5,450 bases of DNA from an uncultured Erysipelotrichaceae bacterium. GTDB taxonomy: Bacteria; Bacillota_I; Bacilli_A; RF39; UBA660. Below the pieces are notes generated by a model. That model saw only the letters and a list, made by a program, of their open reading frames with translations, had not been told where the DNA came from and ran no database searches. The translations under genes were made by a program, and so were the position numbers. The DNA is taken from positions 1 through 5,450 of the forward strand of contig CACXCK010000136.1 of the NCBI GenBank assembly GCA_902766135.1, in the 5' to 3' direction. This document shows, one piece after another, positions 1 to 5,450 of the stretch (position 1 is the stretch's first letter; each line of letters starts with the position of its first letter).

Positions 1-867
1 GTATGAGAGTATTAGGATAAGGATAAAGAATAAGTCTTTATGATTATTAGGCATACAGTTTCTAATATTAGAACCACAGACACCTAAAGCCGTTATTAGA
101 TTGGTAATCCAGATAATGGATATGATGTTTTCTTGATGTTCGATAAAGTTAAATAGTTCTATATCTTTTAGAATTATATATTCAGGGTATCTGTATACTT
201 TTATGAGGTTTGGACCTAGTACGGCCATGATAACTAGGCCTAGTGAGAATACTAGGATACAACTTAGTAAGTATTTGAAAAGAAGTTTCTTTTTTTCTAA
301 TGGGACTATTAGAAATAAGTAGTAGGGAATAGTTGTATAGGTCATGAAGAGAATTGAACCTTTCATAATACTAATAGGTTCTGTATCATAGATGGGTAGG
401 AATGTATCCCATTTCATGTGACTATACAAACCTATAAATGATAGTATTACTAGTATTACGGTAATGGGAAATAACATTTGGGCTATTTTACCAATGGTAC
501 TATAACCCGATTTACTTAGTTTATAGATTAGAGGTATTATTGGGAGTAAGACAAACCAGTTAGGAGATTTAGTAAAGTAAAATGATGAAGAGAATGTTTG
601 GAAAGAGAAAAGGATTTGACTAAAGATAAAGAGATTAAATATTAGGTAGACTATTTTTTGGATGGTGATGTGGGATATGGGATATTTCTCTTGTCTTTTT
701 TTTATTTTTTCTAGTATTAGAATAAAGATTGAACCTAAGAGTGTGCCTATCAGCATAGAAATCCAGGCATCATGGCCTGTGTAGTGAAATAAAAGAGAAT
801 ATCCAAATCCTAGAAAAAATGTTTCGCCTAAGAAGAATGAAGTTGATAATACTTTTTGATTAGGCAT
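1..867 (-). CDS. gerB: Spore germinant receptor B subunit (GerB-type permease), cut by the left window edge
   Basis: Integral membrane subunit of a germinant receptor. It belongs to the spore-permease branch of the APC transporter superfamily and is thought to hold the nutrient-binding pocket in the inner spore membrane. The frame is open for 289 codons from ATG at 867 to base 1, with no stop. Family members are about 360 residues, so roughly 75 C-terminal residues lie outside the window. Hydrophobic segments occur near residues 8-28, 34-52, 69-92, 103-118, 129-147, 168-190, 198-218 and 243-265. The stretch PEYIILKDIELFNFIEHQE (residues 228-246) followed by an Ile/Trp-rich helix matches the family's 'P-x-Y-E...FLERIE...W' region. 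The start has a strong SD, GAGGTGAT (873-880), five bases upstream, and overlaps the end of gerC by 8 bases. The coding strand is strikingly G-poor, with many CTA and ATA codons. The family call is firm; the nutrient recognised is unknown. Confidence 0.9.
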   Translation of the reverse strand, partial: MPNQKVLSTSFFLGETFFLGFGYSLLFHYTGHDAWISMLIGTLLGSIFILILEKIKKRQEKYPISHITIQKIVYLIFNLFIFSQILFSFQTFSSSFYFTKSPNWFVLLPIIPLIYKLSKSGYSTIGKIAQMLFPITVILVILSFIGLYSHMKWDTFLPIYDTEPISIMKGSILFMTYTTIPYYLFLIVPLEKKKLLFKYLLSCILVFSLGLVIMAVLGPNLIKVYRYPEYIILKDIELFNFIEHQENIISIIWITNLITALGVCGSNIRNCMPNNHKDLFFILILILSY

Positions 868-1933
868 TAGGTATCACCTCGAATATTAGACCATTTCTTT
901 TTAGATGAACGGTGGTATTAAATGATGGGGTTATTGTTTGATAGTTAAAGTCTTTGTTTTTATTTTTTTTATAATAAATATCTTTAATACCTAAAGTATC
1001 TATATTGTAGTTTAAGAGAGTATTATAGATACTTTCTAGTTCTTTATTTATTTTTTCTTCTACTTTAGGTATTAAATTGTTTATGGTGTCTGGGTTTCTA
1101 AAGTCTAGGTTACATTCATCTTCTAAGATGGTAGCATTTAGGGTTGTATTTATATTAATAGAGTTATCTTTTGGTATTATTTTAGTAGAGTTATTTTGAT
1201 ATAGGCCTATGTTTATTATTTTATCTTCAGTACAAGATACTTCTGTTAGATAGTATTTTGATTTGTTAGTTAGGACTTCTAGAATTGATGATTCTTTTTT
1301 ATTTAGAGTAGTTATTAATTTATCATCTTTAAAGAGGCTAATACTTTTTATGATGGGTTCATCTTCTTCAATATTTAAGTAGTTTAGATAACCATCTTTT
1401 AAGGGGTTTATAACGTCACTTACAAATGAAATGAATGATTCATGAGTTATGATACTATCGTTATGATCATTTTTCTCTATCATGTTTTTAATGGCTTCTG
1501 ATATTAATTCAGTATTTTTATTATTTTCTATTATATCTTTTGGGGGATTGGCAGTAATAATTGGATAGATATTATGAGGTATTGAGGGCTCTCTTATGAT
1601 ATATAATAATACTTCTTCTAGACCTTTTTTAGCTAAATCCTCAGATATTAAAAGAACTTTAGTGTGAGAGAGGGTTGGTTCTTTAGATAGTTTAATATTG
1701 GCATTATTAAAGGCATTAGATAGTATTTTATCTTTACCATTTATAGTAATACTGGACATACTTTTATCTTCTTTTTTAGAAGTATTTACTATTTCGTATG
1801 TTACAACGTATTCATTATCTATGTAGTCTATTCCTATACCTTCGATTATAAAACGGTTATTTAGTTCTTTATAGTCAAAGCAACTGGTAAGTGGTATTAG
1901 GCTTATAATTAATAAAAGGATTTTTATTTTCAT
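860..1933 (-). CDS. gerC: Spore germinant receptor C subunit, Ger(x)C-family lipoprotein
   Basis: Lipoprotein subunit of the germinant receptor, expected to be anchored to the outer face of the inner spore membrane and required for receptor function. The 357-residue length is normal for the family. The N-terminus is a lipoprotein signal: MKIK, a hydrophobic core, then lipobox Leu15-Thr-Ser-Cys18. It is followed by FDYKELNN, equivalent to the family's 'CWDxxELN' start of the mature protein, and by GIGIDY at 33-38. Residues 90-116 (SHTKVLLISEDLAKKGLEEV and onward to IIREP) match the conserved core of the first domain. The end, TTVHLKRNGLIFEV, is the usual final beta strand. ATG at 1933 overlaps the gerA stop in ATGA, with SD AGGAGGT at 1937-1943, so translation is probably coupled. 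The mature protein has two further cysteines (234 and 274). A lysine/asparagine-rich run near 322-328 is encoded by A-tracts. Confidence 0.94.
   Translation of the reverse strand: MKIKILLLIISLIPLTSCFDYKELNNRFIIEGIGIDYIDNEYVVTYEIVNTSKKEDKSMSSITINGKDKILSNAFNNANIKLSKEPTLSHTKVLLISEDLAKKGLEEVLLYIIREPSIPHNIYPIITANPPKDIIENNKNTELISEAIKNMIEKNDHNDSIITHESFISFVSDVINPLKDGYLNYLNIEEDEPIIKSISLFKDDKLITTLNKKESSILEVLTNKSKYYLTEVSCTEDKIINIGLYQNNSTKIIPKDNSININTTLNATILEDECNLDFRNPDTINNLIPKVEEKINKELESIYNTLLNYNIDTLGIKDIYYKKNKNKDFNYQTITPSFNTTVHLKRNGLIFEVIPNA
873..880 (-). promoter_or_regulatory. Shine-Dalgarno site of gerB
   Basis: GAGGTGAT on the minus strand is an 8-base match to the anti-SD end of 16S rRNA and lies five bases before ATG 867. 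It sits inside the last codons of gerC and fixes the gerB start within the overlap. Confidence 0.85.
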
Positions 1934-3357
1934 TTGACCTCCTGTTTAGTAAGATTTTTTTTAGTAAGCATTTTGGATCTTTTAGTATCGTTAGTTATTT
2001 TAGGCTTTAGAAGGGTTTTAAAAAGGTAAGCTTTATTGAATGGTGAGATAGGATAGAGGTATGGTTTTTCTAAAGTTTTTATTTCAGATAAGTGAATACC
2101 AAAGAAGATGAAGATGAGAAGGATTCCATATAGTCCGTATAATGAGGCACCAACTAAGAAAAGAATTCTAAAGTATCTCGCTGCATTAATAAGTTCTTGT
2201 TCAGTAAATATTAGGCTACTTATGAATGTTATGGCAATGACGATTATCATAATGGGGCTTACAAAACCTGCTTCAACTGATGCTTCGCCTAGTATTAAGG
2301 CACCTAGAATAGATATGGCATTACCATAGGGAGAGGGACTTCTAATATTACTTTCTCTTAGTATTTCATAGGCAAATAAAAGGATTAGGGCTTCTATTAG
2401 GGAAGGAAATGGGACTAGGTCTCTTTGCATAGCGAAATTTAAAAGAAGAGTTGTCGGGATGGCTTCAGGGTTATAGTTTATTAGAGAAATATATATACCT
2501 GGGAGCATCATGGTAATAAAAAAACAGATAAATCTTATTATTTTAATAATGTTAACGTTTAGGTATTTATCGAAGTTATCAGTGATGGGGTTTATGTAGT
2601 CTGTGAAGAATGCTGGAGTAATTAGGATGAATGGGGAAGTATCAACGAATATGGCTATTTTCCCTTCTAGAAGAGATGATGAGACAAGGTCAGGACGTTC
2701 AGTTTTAATAATGGTAGGGAATGGAGTCTTACTATTTAGACTTAAGTATTCATTAATGGTACCAGAGTCTATGATGCCATCAATATTTATTTTAGATAGT
2801 TTACGGGTTATATAGTTTACGTTATCTATTTCGGCAATATTATCCATGTATAATACTTCTACTAGAGTATTTGTATGCTTACCAATAAACAGTGATTTAT
2901 TCTTTAAATTGGGAGATTTTATTCTTCTTTTAAGTAAGCCTATGTTGATTTGGATATTTTCAGTGAAGGCATCTTTAGGACCAAATATTGATTGCTCGGT
3001 TGTGGGTTCTGCGATACTTCTTGTGATGTCTGCTTTGGTTTCAAAGGCTATTATTTCTTTATTATAGATAACGATTGTGAAGCCGTTAGTTAGATAAAAA
3101 TTAATATCTTCATAACTAATTGTTTTAGTGTTTGGAGCAGGGATAATATTTATAATTTTATGGAGAGACTTGTGTTTTAGAGCATTTAAAAGAGTAATAT
3201 TCTTTAAGAAGAAGTCATTTACTAAACTGCTACTTGAGACACTTTCTAGGTAGAAAAGATATAGTTTTTTAAATGAAGATATTTTTATTTCTTTAGTTAT
3301 TAAGTCCGAGACATTTTGATAATCATTCTTAACTTTTAATACATATTTATTATGCAT
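1930..3357 (-). CDS. gerA: Spore germinant receptor A subunit (GerA family)
   Basis: Core membrane subunit of the germinant receptor; GerA-type proteins are reported to oligomerise into a nutrient-gated ion channel in the inner spore membrane. I start the protein at ATG 3355-3357 (475 residues) because SD GGTGAT (3362-3367) lies four bases upstream. An in-frame ATG at 3367-3369 would add four residues but has no SD. Residues 1 to about 265 are the soluble N-terminal domain, with the family motif EPTTEQSIFGPKDAF at 117-131 and TERPD at 219-223. Membrane segments follow near 270-293, 314-333, 345-366, 367-384 and 395-423. The signature block GNAISILGALILGEASVEAG (345-364) matches the GerAA 'VGxAIGIVGGLVIGxAAVxAG' region. 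The tail is basic and cytoplasmic-like. It is the first gene of the operon and is complete, with no frameshift seen. Spore genes of this type are normally forespore-expressed (sigma-G), but no convincing sigma-G promoter is visible. Confidence 0.95.
   Translation of the reverse strand: MHNKYVLKVKNDYQNVSDLITKEIKISSFKKLYLFYLESVSSSSLVNDFFLKNITLLNALKHKSLHKIINIIPAPNTKTISYEDINFYLTNGFTIVIYNKEIIAFETKADITRSIAEPTTEQSIFGPKDAFTENIQINIGLLKRRIKSPNLKNKSLFIGKHTNTLVEVLYMDNIAEIDNVNYITRKLSKINIDGIIDSGTINEYLSLNSKTPFPTIIKTERPDLVSSSLLEGKIAIFVDTSPFILITPAFFTDYINPITDNFDKYLNVNIIKIIRFICFFITMMLPGIYISLINYNPEAIPTTLLLNFAMQRDLVPFPSLIEALILLFAYEILRESNIRSPSPYGNAISILGALILGEASVEAGFVSPIMIIVIAITFISSLIFTEQELINAARYFRILFLVGASLYGLYGILLIFIFFGIHLSEIKTLEKPYLYPISPFNKAYLFKTLLKPKITNDTKRSKMLTKKNLTKQEVK
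1937..1943 (-). promoter_or_regulatory. Shine-Dalgarno site of gerC
   Basis: AGGAGGT on the minus strand lies inside the last codons of gerA, three bases before the gerC ATG at 1933. It supports the ATGA overlap and coupled translation of the two genes. Confidence 0.85.
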
Positions 3358-3361
3358 ATGT

Positions 3362-3367
3362 ATCACC
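3362..3367 (-). promoter_or_regulatory. Shine-Dalgarno site that decides the gerA start
   Basis: GGTGAT on the minus strand lies four bases before ATG 3357. The sequence before the alternative ATG 3369 (CCACCCTAATA) has no SD character, so the shorter protein is preferred. The upstream ATG supplies the first G of this SD. Confidence 0.65.
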
Positions 3368-3400
3368 ATTATTAGGGTGGCAATTTATTCAATATTTATG

Positions 3401-3406
3401 TATAAT
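3401..3406 (+). promoter_or_regulatory. Perfect -10 box (TATAAT) for the RNA methyltransferase gene
   Basis: TATAAT matches the housekeeping -10 consensus exactly and lies 15 bases before the start codon at 3422. The -35 position at 17-base spacing is TGGCAA (3378-3383), only three of six consensus bases. Transcription should start near 3412-3414, giving an untranslated leader of only about 8-10 bases that just contains the GTGAT ribosome-binding site (3413-3417). The region is divergent with the ger operon. Confidence 0.55.
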
Positions 3407-3421
3407 TAATGTGTGATAGTT

Positions 3422-4615
3422 ATGAAATTAAAGATTAATAAAGTGAATTATGAAGGCGAAGGATTAACTAGTATTAATGGTAAGACAACATTCGTTAAGG
3501 GTGCTTTTTTGGGTGAAGAAGTAGAAGCTAGACTTATCCAGGAGAACAAGAGGTATGATGTATATGAGACTATAGAACTTATAAGTAGTCCATTAAAAAG
3601 AGTTAAGTCTTTTTGTAAGATAGATAGTAAGTGTGGAGGGTGTTCATTTGCTGGACTTCAATACCATGAAGGATTAAGAATGAAAGAGTTAGGGCTTAAT
3701 GACTTATTTAAGCATAATGGCTTTGACGTAAATGTAAGAATTCATGAAAATATAAATGAATTAGGATACCGCAACAAGATTAAGTTACATGTGTGTGATG
3801 GAGTACTTGGCTATTATGGAGAGAATACACATAATTTTGTTTCGTTAGATGATAATTGTTATATTGCAAGCTCTGAAATACAAGAAGTTATTTCTTTATG
3901 GAATAGCAATATATTAAGTGATGGAGAAGTTACTATTAGAAGTAATAATAAGGGAGAGCTACTTATTATATTTAATTCAAGCGATAAACCTGTGATTGAT
4001 AGCTTAAAACATAATAAAAATATAGAAGGCATTGTATGGAATAATAAATGTATATATTTAAATGATTATTTTTATGAGGAAAGAAATGGATTAAAGTATA
4101 TGGTACATTATGATGCATTCTTTCAAGTTAATCCTTATATTTCTAATGAAATTGTTAAGTTTGTTTTAAATAATGTTTCTTCTAATGATATAATTTATGA
4201 TCTTTATTGTGGTGTAGGATTCTTTTCATTGGAATTAGCTAGATTTGTAAAAGAAGTAATAGGTATTGAAGAAGTAGAAAATGCAATTAGGGATGCTAAA
4301 GAAAATGCTGGTATTAATAATCTATTCAATACTAAATTTTATGTAGGGCGTGTTGAGGATGTTATACCTGATTTAAAGATTAAAGGAAATAAAGTGTTGG
4401 TAGATCCACCTAGAAGTGGGCTACATCAAAGTGTAATAGATACTTTAAATAATAATGATTTTGAAAGAATTATTTATGTATCTTGTAATCCTCTTACTTT
4501 AGTAAGGGATTTGAAAAAGTTAAGTAAATATGAATTAAAAAGTATTGATGCATTTGATATGTTTTCTTATTCATCACATATGGAATGTGTAGCTATTTTG
4601 GAAAGAGTATTATAA
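3422..4615 (+). CDS. rlmD: RNA m5U methyltransferase with Fe-S cluster, RumA/RlmD/RlmCD family
   Basis: SAM-dependent enzyme that methylates carbon 5 of a uridine in RNA, most likely 23S rRNA (U1939 and/or U747 in E. coli numbering). I start at ATG 3422 (397 residues), with GTGAT at 3413-3417 four bases upstream. The in-frame GTG at 3413 would add three residues but falls on the SD and the likely transcription start. Residues 1-56 form a TRAM-like RNA-binding domain. Cys65-x5-Cys71-x2-Cys74 plus Cys146 match the [4Fe-4S] ligands of RumA. FFQVNP (233-238), the SAM-binding motif DLYCGVGFFSLE (260-271), DPPRSGL (328-334), catalytic Cys355 in YVSCNP and a probable general base Glu388 in SHMEC are all present. 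The protein is intact and of normal size. Family membership is near certain. The exact target (rlmD, rlmCD or tRNA-directed TrmA-like activity) cannot be settled from the sequence. No terminator directly follows; the nearest is at 4771-4806. Confidence 0.93.
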   Translation: MKLKINKVNYEGEGLTSINGKTTFVKGAFLGEEVEARLIQENKRYDVYETIELISSPLKRVKSFCKIDSKCGGCSFAGLQYHEGLRMKELGLNDLFKHNGFDVNVRIHENINELGYRNKIKLHVCDGVLGYYGENTHNFVSLDDNCYIASSEIQEVISLWNSNILSDGEVTIRSNNKGELLIIFNSSDKPVIDSLKHNKNIEGIVWNNKCIYLNDYFYEERNGLKYMVHYDAFFQVNPYISNEIVKFVLNNVSSNDIIYDLYCGVGFFSLELARFVKEVIGIEEVENAIRDAKENAGINNLFNTKFYVGRVEDVIPDLKIKGNKVLVDPPRSGLHQSVIDTLNNNDFERIIYVSCNPLTLVRDLKKLSKYELKSIDAFDMFSYSSHMECVAILERVL

Positions 4616-4733
4616 CGAAAAACTGTATTTTATTAAAAAAATGTAAAAATGTTTGCTATTGTGATATTTATATGTTATGTTTTATATGTATCAAATAGTT
4701 TGCCTGATATTTTTTATGACAATTTAGTCGATA

Positions 4734-4765
4734 GGGTACATTGTGGAGGCAAAACGGATGTACTT
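4734..4765 (+). other. Small stem-loop in the spacer before the RhuM gene
   Basis: GGGTACAT (4734-4741) pairs with ATGTACTT (4758-4765): six Watson-Crick pairs plus two G-U pairs around a 16-base loop (TGTGGAGGCAAAACGG). It ends five bases before the terminator stem, so the two would form consecutive hairpins in one transcript. I do not recognise it as a known riboswitch or leader class, and it may have no function. Confidence 0.35.
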
Positions 4766-4770
4766 ATGCG

Positions 4771-4806
4771 GGAGATATATAACTTAGGTTATATGTCTCC
4801 TTTTTT
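4771..4806 (+). terminator. Rho-independent terminator between the methyltransferase and RhuM genes
   Basis: GGAGATATATAAC (4771-4783) pairs with GTTATATGTCTCC (4788-4800) over 13 base pairs, with one G-U wobble and a TTAG loop, and is followed at once by six T (4801-4806). On the other strand the stem is not followed by T residues, so it acts rightwards. It is 155 bases after the methyltransferase stop and 86 bases before the RhuM start. It may end the methyltransferase transcript, end a short RNA made from the spacer, or attenuate the downstream gene. No clear antiterminator pairing was found. Confidence 0.85.
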
Positions 4807-4812
4807 AGTTTT

Positions 4813-4823
4813 AAGGAGGTGAG
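4813..4823 (+). other. Orphan Shine-Dalgarno-like sequence AAGGAGGTGAG
   Basis: AAGGAGGTGAG is a near-complete complement of the 16S rRNA 3' end. No ATG, GTG or TTG stands at a workable distance after it: the next bases are TTTAGTAAGTATT. The only start-like codon is GTG 4819-4821, which overlaps the SD itself. It may be the remnant of a lost small gene, part of a coupling device, or chance. Confidence 0.45.
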
Positions 4824-4881
4824 TTTAGTAAGTATTAAAGTATTTTGGGACTATTTAATATTAATTTCATCATTAATGTAT

Positions 4882-4887
4882 AGGAGG
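4882..4887 (+). promoter_or_regulatory. Shine-Dalgarno site of the RhuM-family gene
   Basis: AGGAGG followed by five T and then ATG 4893. This is ideal spacing and fixes the start codon. No convincing promoter with both -35 and -10 boxes is visible between the terminator and this site. Confidence 0.85.
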
Positions 4888-4892
4888 TTTTT

Positions 4893-5450
4893 ATGAAAAA
4901 TGAAATTATAATTTTTGAAAATCAAAATGTTAAATTAGAAGTAAATTTGAAGGATGAGACTGTATGGCTATCATTAGATCAGATGGCAAAACTATTCGAT
5001 AGAGATAAGTCGGTTATTTCTAGGCATATTAAAAATGCACTTATTGAAGAACTAGATAATTCAACTGTTGCAAATTTTGCAACAGTTCAGAACGAAGGTA
5101 ATAGACAAATAACAAGAAATATTGAGTATTTTAATCTAGATATGATTATTAGTGTTGGCTATAGAGTTAAAAGTAAAAATGGGATTATTTTTAGAAAGTG
5201 GGCTTCATCTATATTAAAAGATTATTTATTAAAGGGGTATGCTTTTAATGAAAAGAGATTAGAGTGTTTAGAAAAAACTGTTAAATTAATAGATATTGCT
5301 AATAGAATGGATGATAGATTAGATAGTAGTGATGCTAAAGGAATATTAAAAGTTATTGGGGATTATTCTAAGGCTTTAGATTTATTAGATGATTATGATC
5401 ATAGAACACTTTCTAAACCTAGAGGTAGTAGTTCTAAAAGAATAATTACA
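4893..5450 (+). CDS. RhuM-family protein, probably a RhuM-Fic/Doc fusion, cut by the right window edge
   Basis: The frame is open for 186 codons from ATG 4893 to the window end. Residues 20-50 (DETVWLSLDQMAKLFDRDKS then VISRHI) form the helix-turn-helix-like N-terminal block of the RhuM family. Residues 66-123 carry its hallmark: VQNEGNRQITRNIEYFNLD, then MIISVGYRVKSKNGIIFRKW, then a YLLKGYAFNEKRL end. After residue 148 the protein continues with ILKVIGDYSKALDLLDDYDH (150-169), which resembles the linker leading into a Fic/Doc domain in RhuM-Fic fusion proteins. The Fic motif HPFxxGN would lie beyond the edge and is not seen. RhuM was named from a Salmonella pathogenicity island; its molecular role is poorly known. 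Fic/Doc domains modify target proteins by AMP transfer or phosphorylation, often as toxins. The RhuM call is firm; the fusion is an inference from the linker. A perfect inverted repeat lies inside the gene at 5063-5087. Confidence 0.9.
   Translation, partial: MKNEIIIFENQNVKLEVNLKDETVWLSLDQMAKLFDRDKSVISRHIKNALIEELDNSTVANFATVQNEGNRQITRNIEYFNLDMIISVGYRVKSKNGIIFRKWASSILKDYLLKGYAFNEKRLECLEKTVKLIDIANRMDDRLDSSDAKGILKVIGDYSKALDLLDDYDHRTLSKPRGSSSKRIIT
5063..5087. repeat. Perfect 12-bp inverted repeat inside the RhuM gene
   Basis: AACTGTTGCAAA (5063-5074) and TTTGCAACAGTT (5076-5087) are exact reverse complements around a single central T. The sequence encodes residues NSTVANFATVQ, part of a stretch that varies but recurs in RhuM proteins. 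It could be a hairpin in the mRNA, a DNA-binding site, or a by-product of the repeated Thr-Val/Ala codons. Confidence 0.8.

Noticed and set aside
61..72. 12-base palindrome TCTAATATTAGA in gerB
   Set aside because: It has six-base arms of simple AT-rich sequence inside coding DNA. Similar short palindromes are common by chance here.
696..710. Eight-T and six-T runs in gerB, and an eight-T run at 963-970 in gerC, as slippage sites for phase variation
   Set aside because: The frames are intact, the runs encode lysine-rich loops, and such tracts are expected at this base composition.
1..867. Recurrent TATTAG/ATTAGG words on the plus strand as dispersed repeats
   Set aside because: They reflect frequent CTA-ATA (Leu-Ile) and AAT codons of membrane-protein genes read on the other strand. 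There is no fixed spacing or longer shared unit.
2108..3067. Three plus-strand ORFs of 70-73 codons (2108-2329, 2603-2815, 2846-3067)
   Set aside because: They lie antisense within the conserved gerA gene, and none shows a recognisable product. They are shadows of the real reading frame.
3386..3391. TGAATA on the minus strand as a sigma-G -35 box for the ger operon
   Set aside because: At 16-18 bases downstream the sequence is TGGTGAT, the SD region, not CATANTA. One half-site alone is not a promoter.
3413..3421. GTG 3413 as the methyltransferase start
   Set aside because: It coincides with the SD-like GTGAT and the predicted transcription start. ATG 3422 gives the usual family N-terminus (MKLKINKVNYEGEG).
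4653..4681. TTGCTA (4653-4658) with TATGTT (4676-4681) at 17-base spacing as a promoter for the spacer RNA
   Set aside because: Each box matches only about four of six consensus positions, and several equally good pairs can be drawn in this AT-rich stretch.

Overview
The window is AT-rich and uses the standard bacterial code: TGA is a stop and tryptophan is TGG. It carries three genes of an endospore germinant receptor, so the host is very probably a spore-forming low-GC Firmicute (Bacillota, Bacilli or a Clostridia-like lineage). The sequence does not show the genus.

Left part (about 1-3357, minus strand): a germinant-receptor operon transcribed leftwards in the order gerA, gerC, gerB. The A subunit is an integral membrane protein with a soluble N-terminal domain. 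The C subunit is a lipoprotein. The B subunit is an APC-type permease and is cut by the left edge after 289 residues. The genes are tightly packed: a 4-base ATGA overlap between gerA and gerC, and an 8-base overlap between gerC and gerB. In known systems the three products form one complex in the inner spore membrane that senses a nutrient and starts germination. The ligand cannot be read from the sequence.

Middle (3358-4615): a short divergent intergenic region of 64 bases with a perfect TATAAT box on the plus strand, followed by an iron-sulfur RNA m5U methyltransferase of the RumA/RlmD/RlmCD family. This is a housekeeping RNA-modification gene with all catalytic motifs intact.

Right part (4616-5450): a 277-base spacer with a small stem-loop, a strong rho-independent terminator, an anti-SD-complementary sequence that has no usable start codon, and two small ORFs that chain by 4-base overlaps into the next gene. 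That gene (from 4893) is a RhuM-family protein whose linker resembles RhuM-Fic/Doc fusions, and it is cut by the right edge. RhuM-type genes are commonly accessory, so an accessory region may begin after the methyltransferase.

No tRNA, rRNA, CRISPR array or insertion sequence was seen. The most unusual structure is the spacer before the RhuM gene, together with a perfect 12-bp inverted repeat inside that gene. Neither amounts to evidence for a new system.
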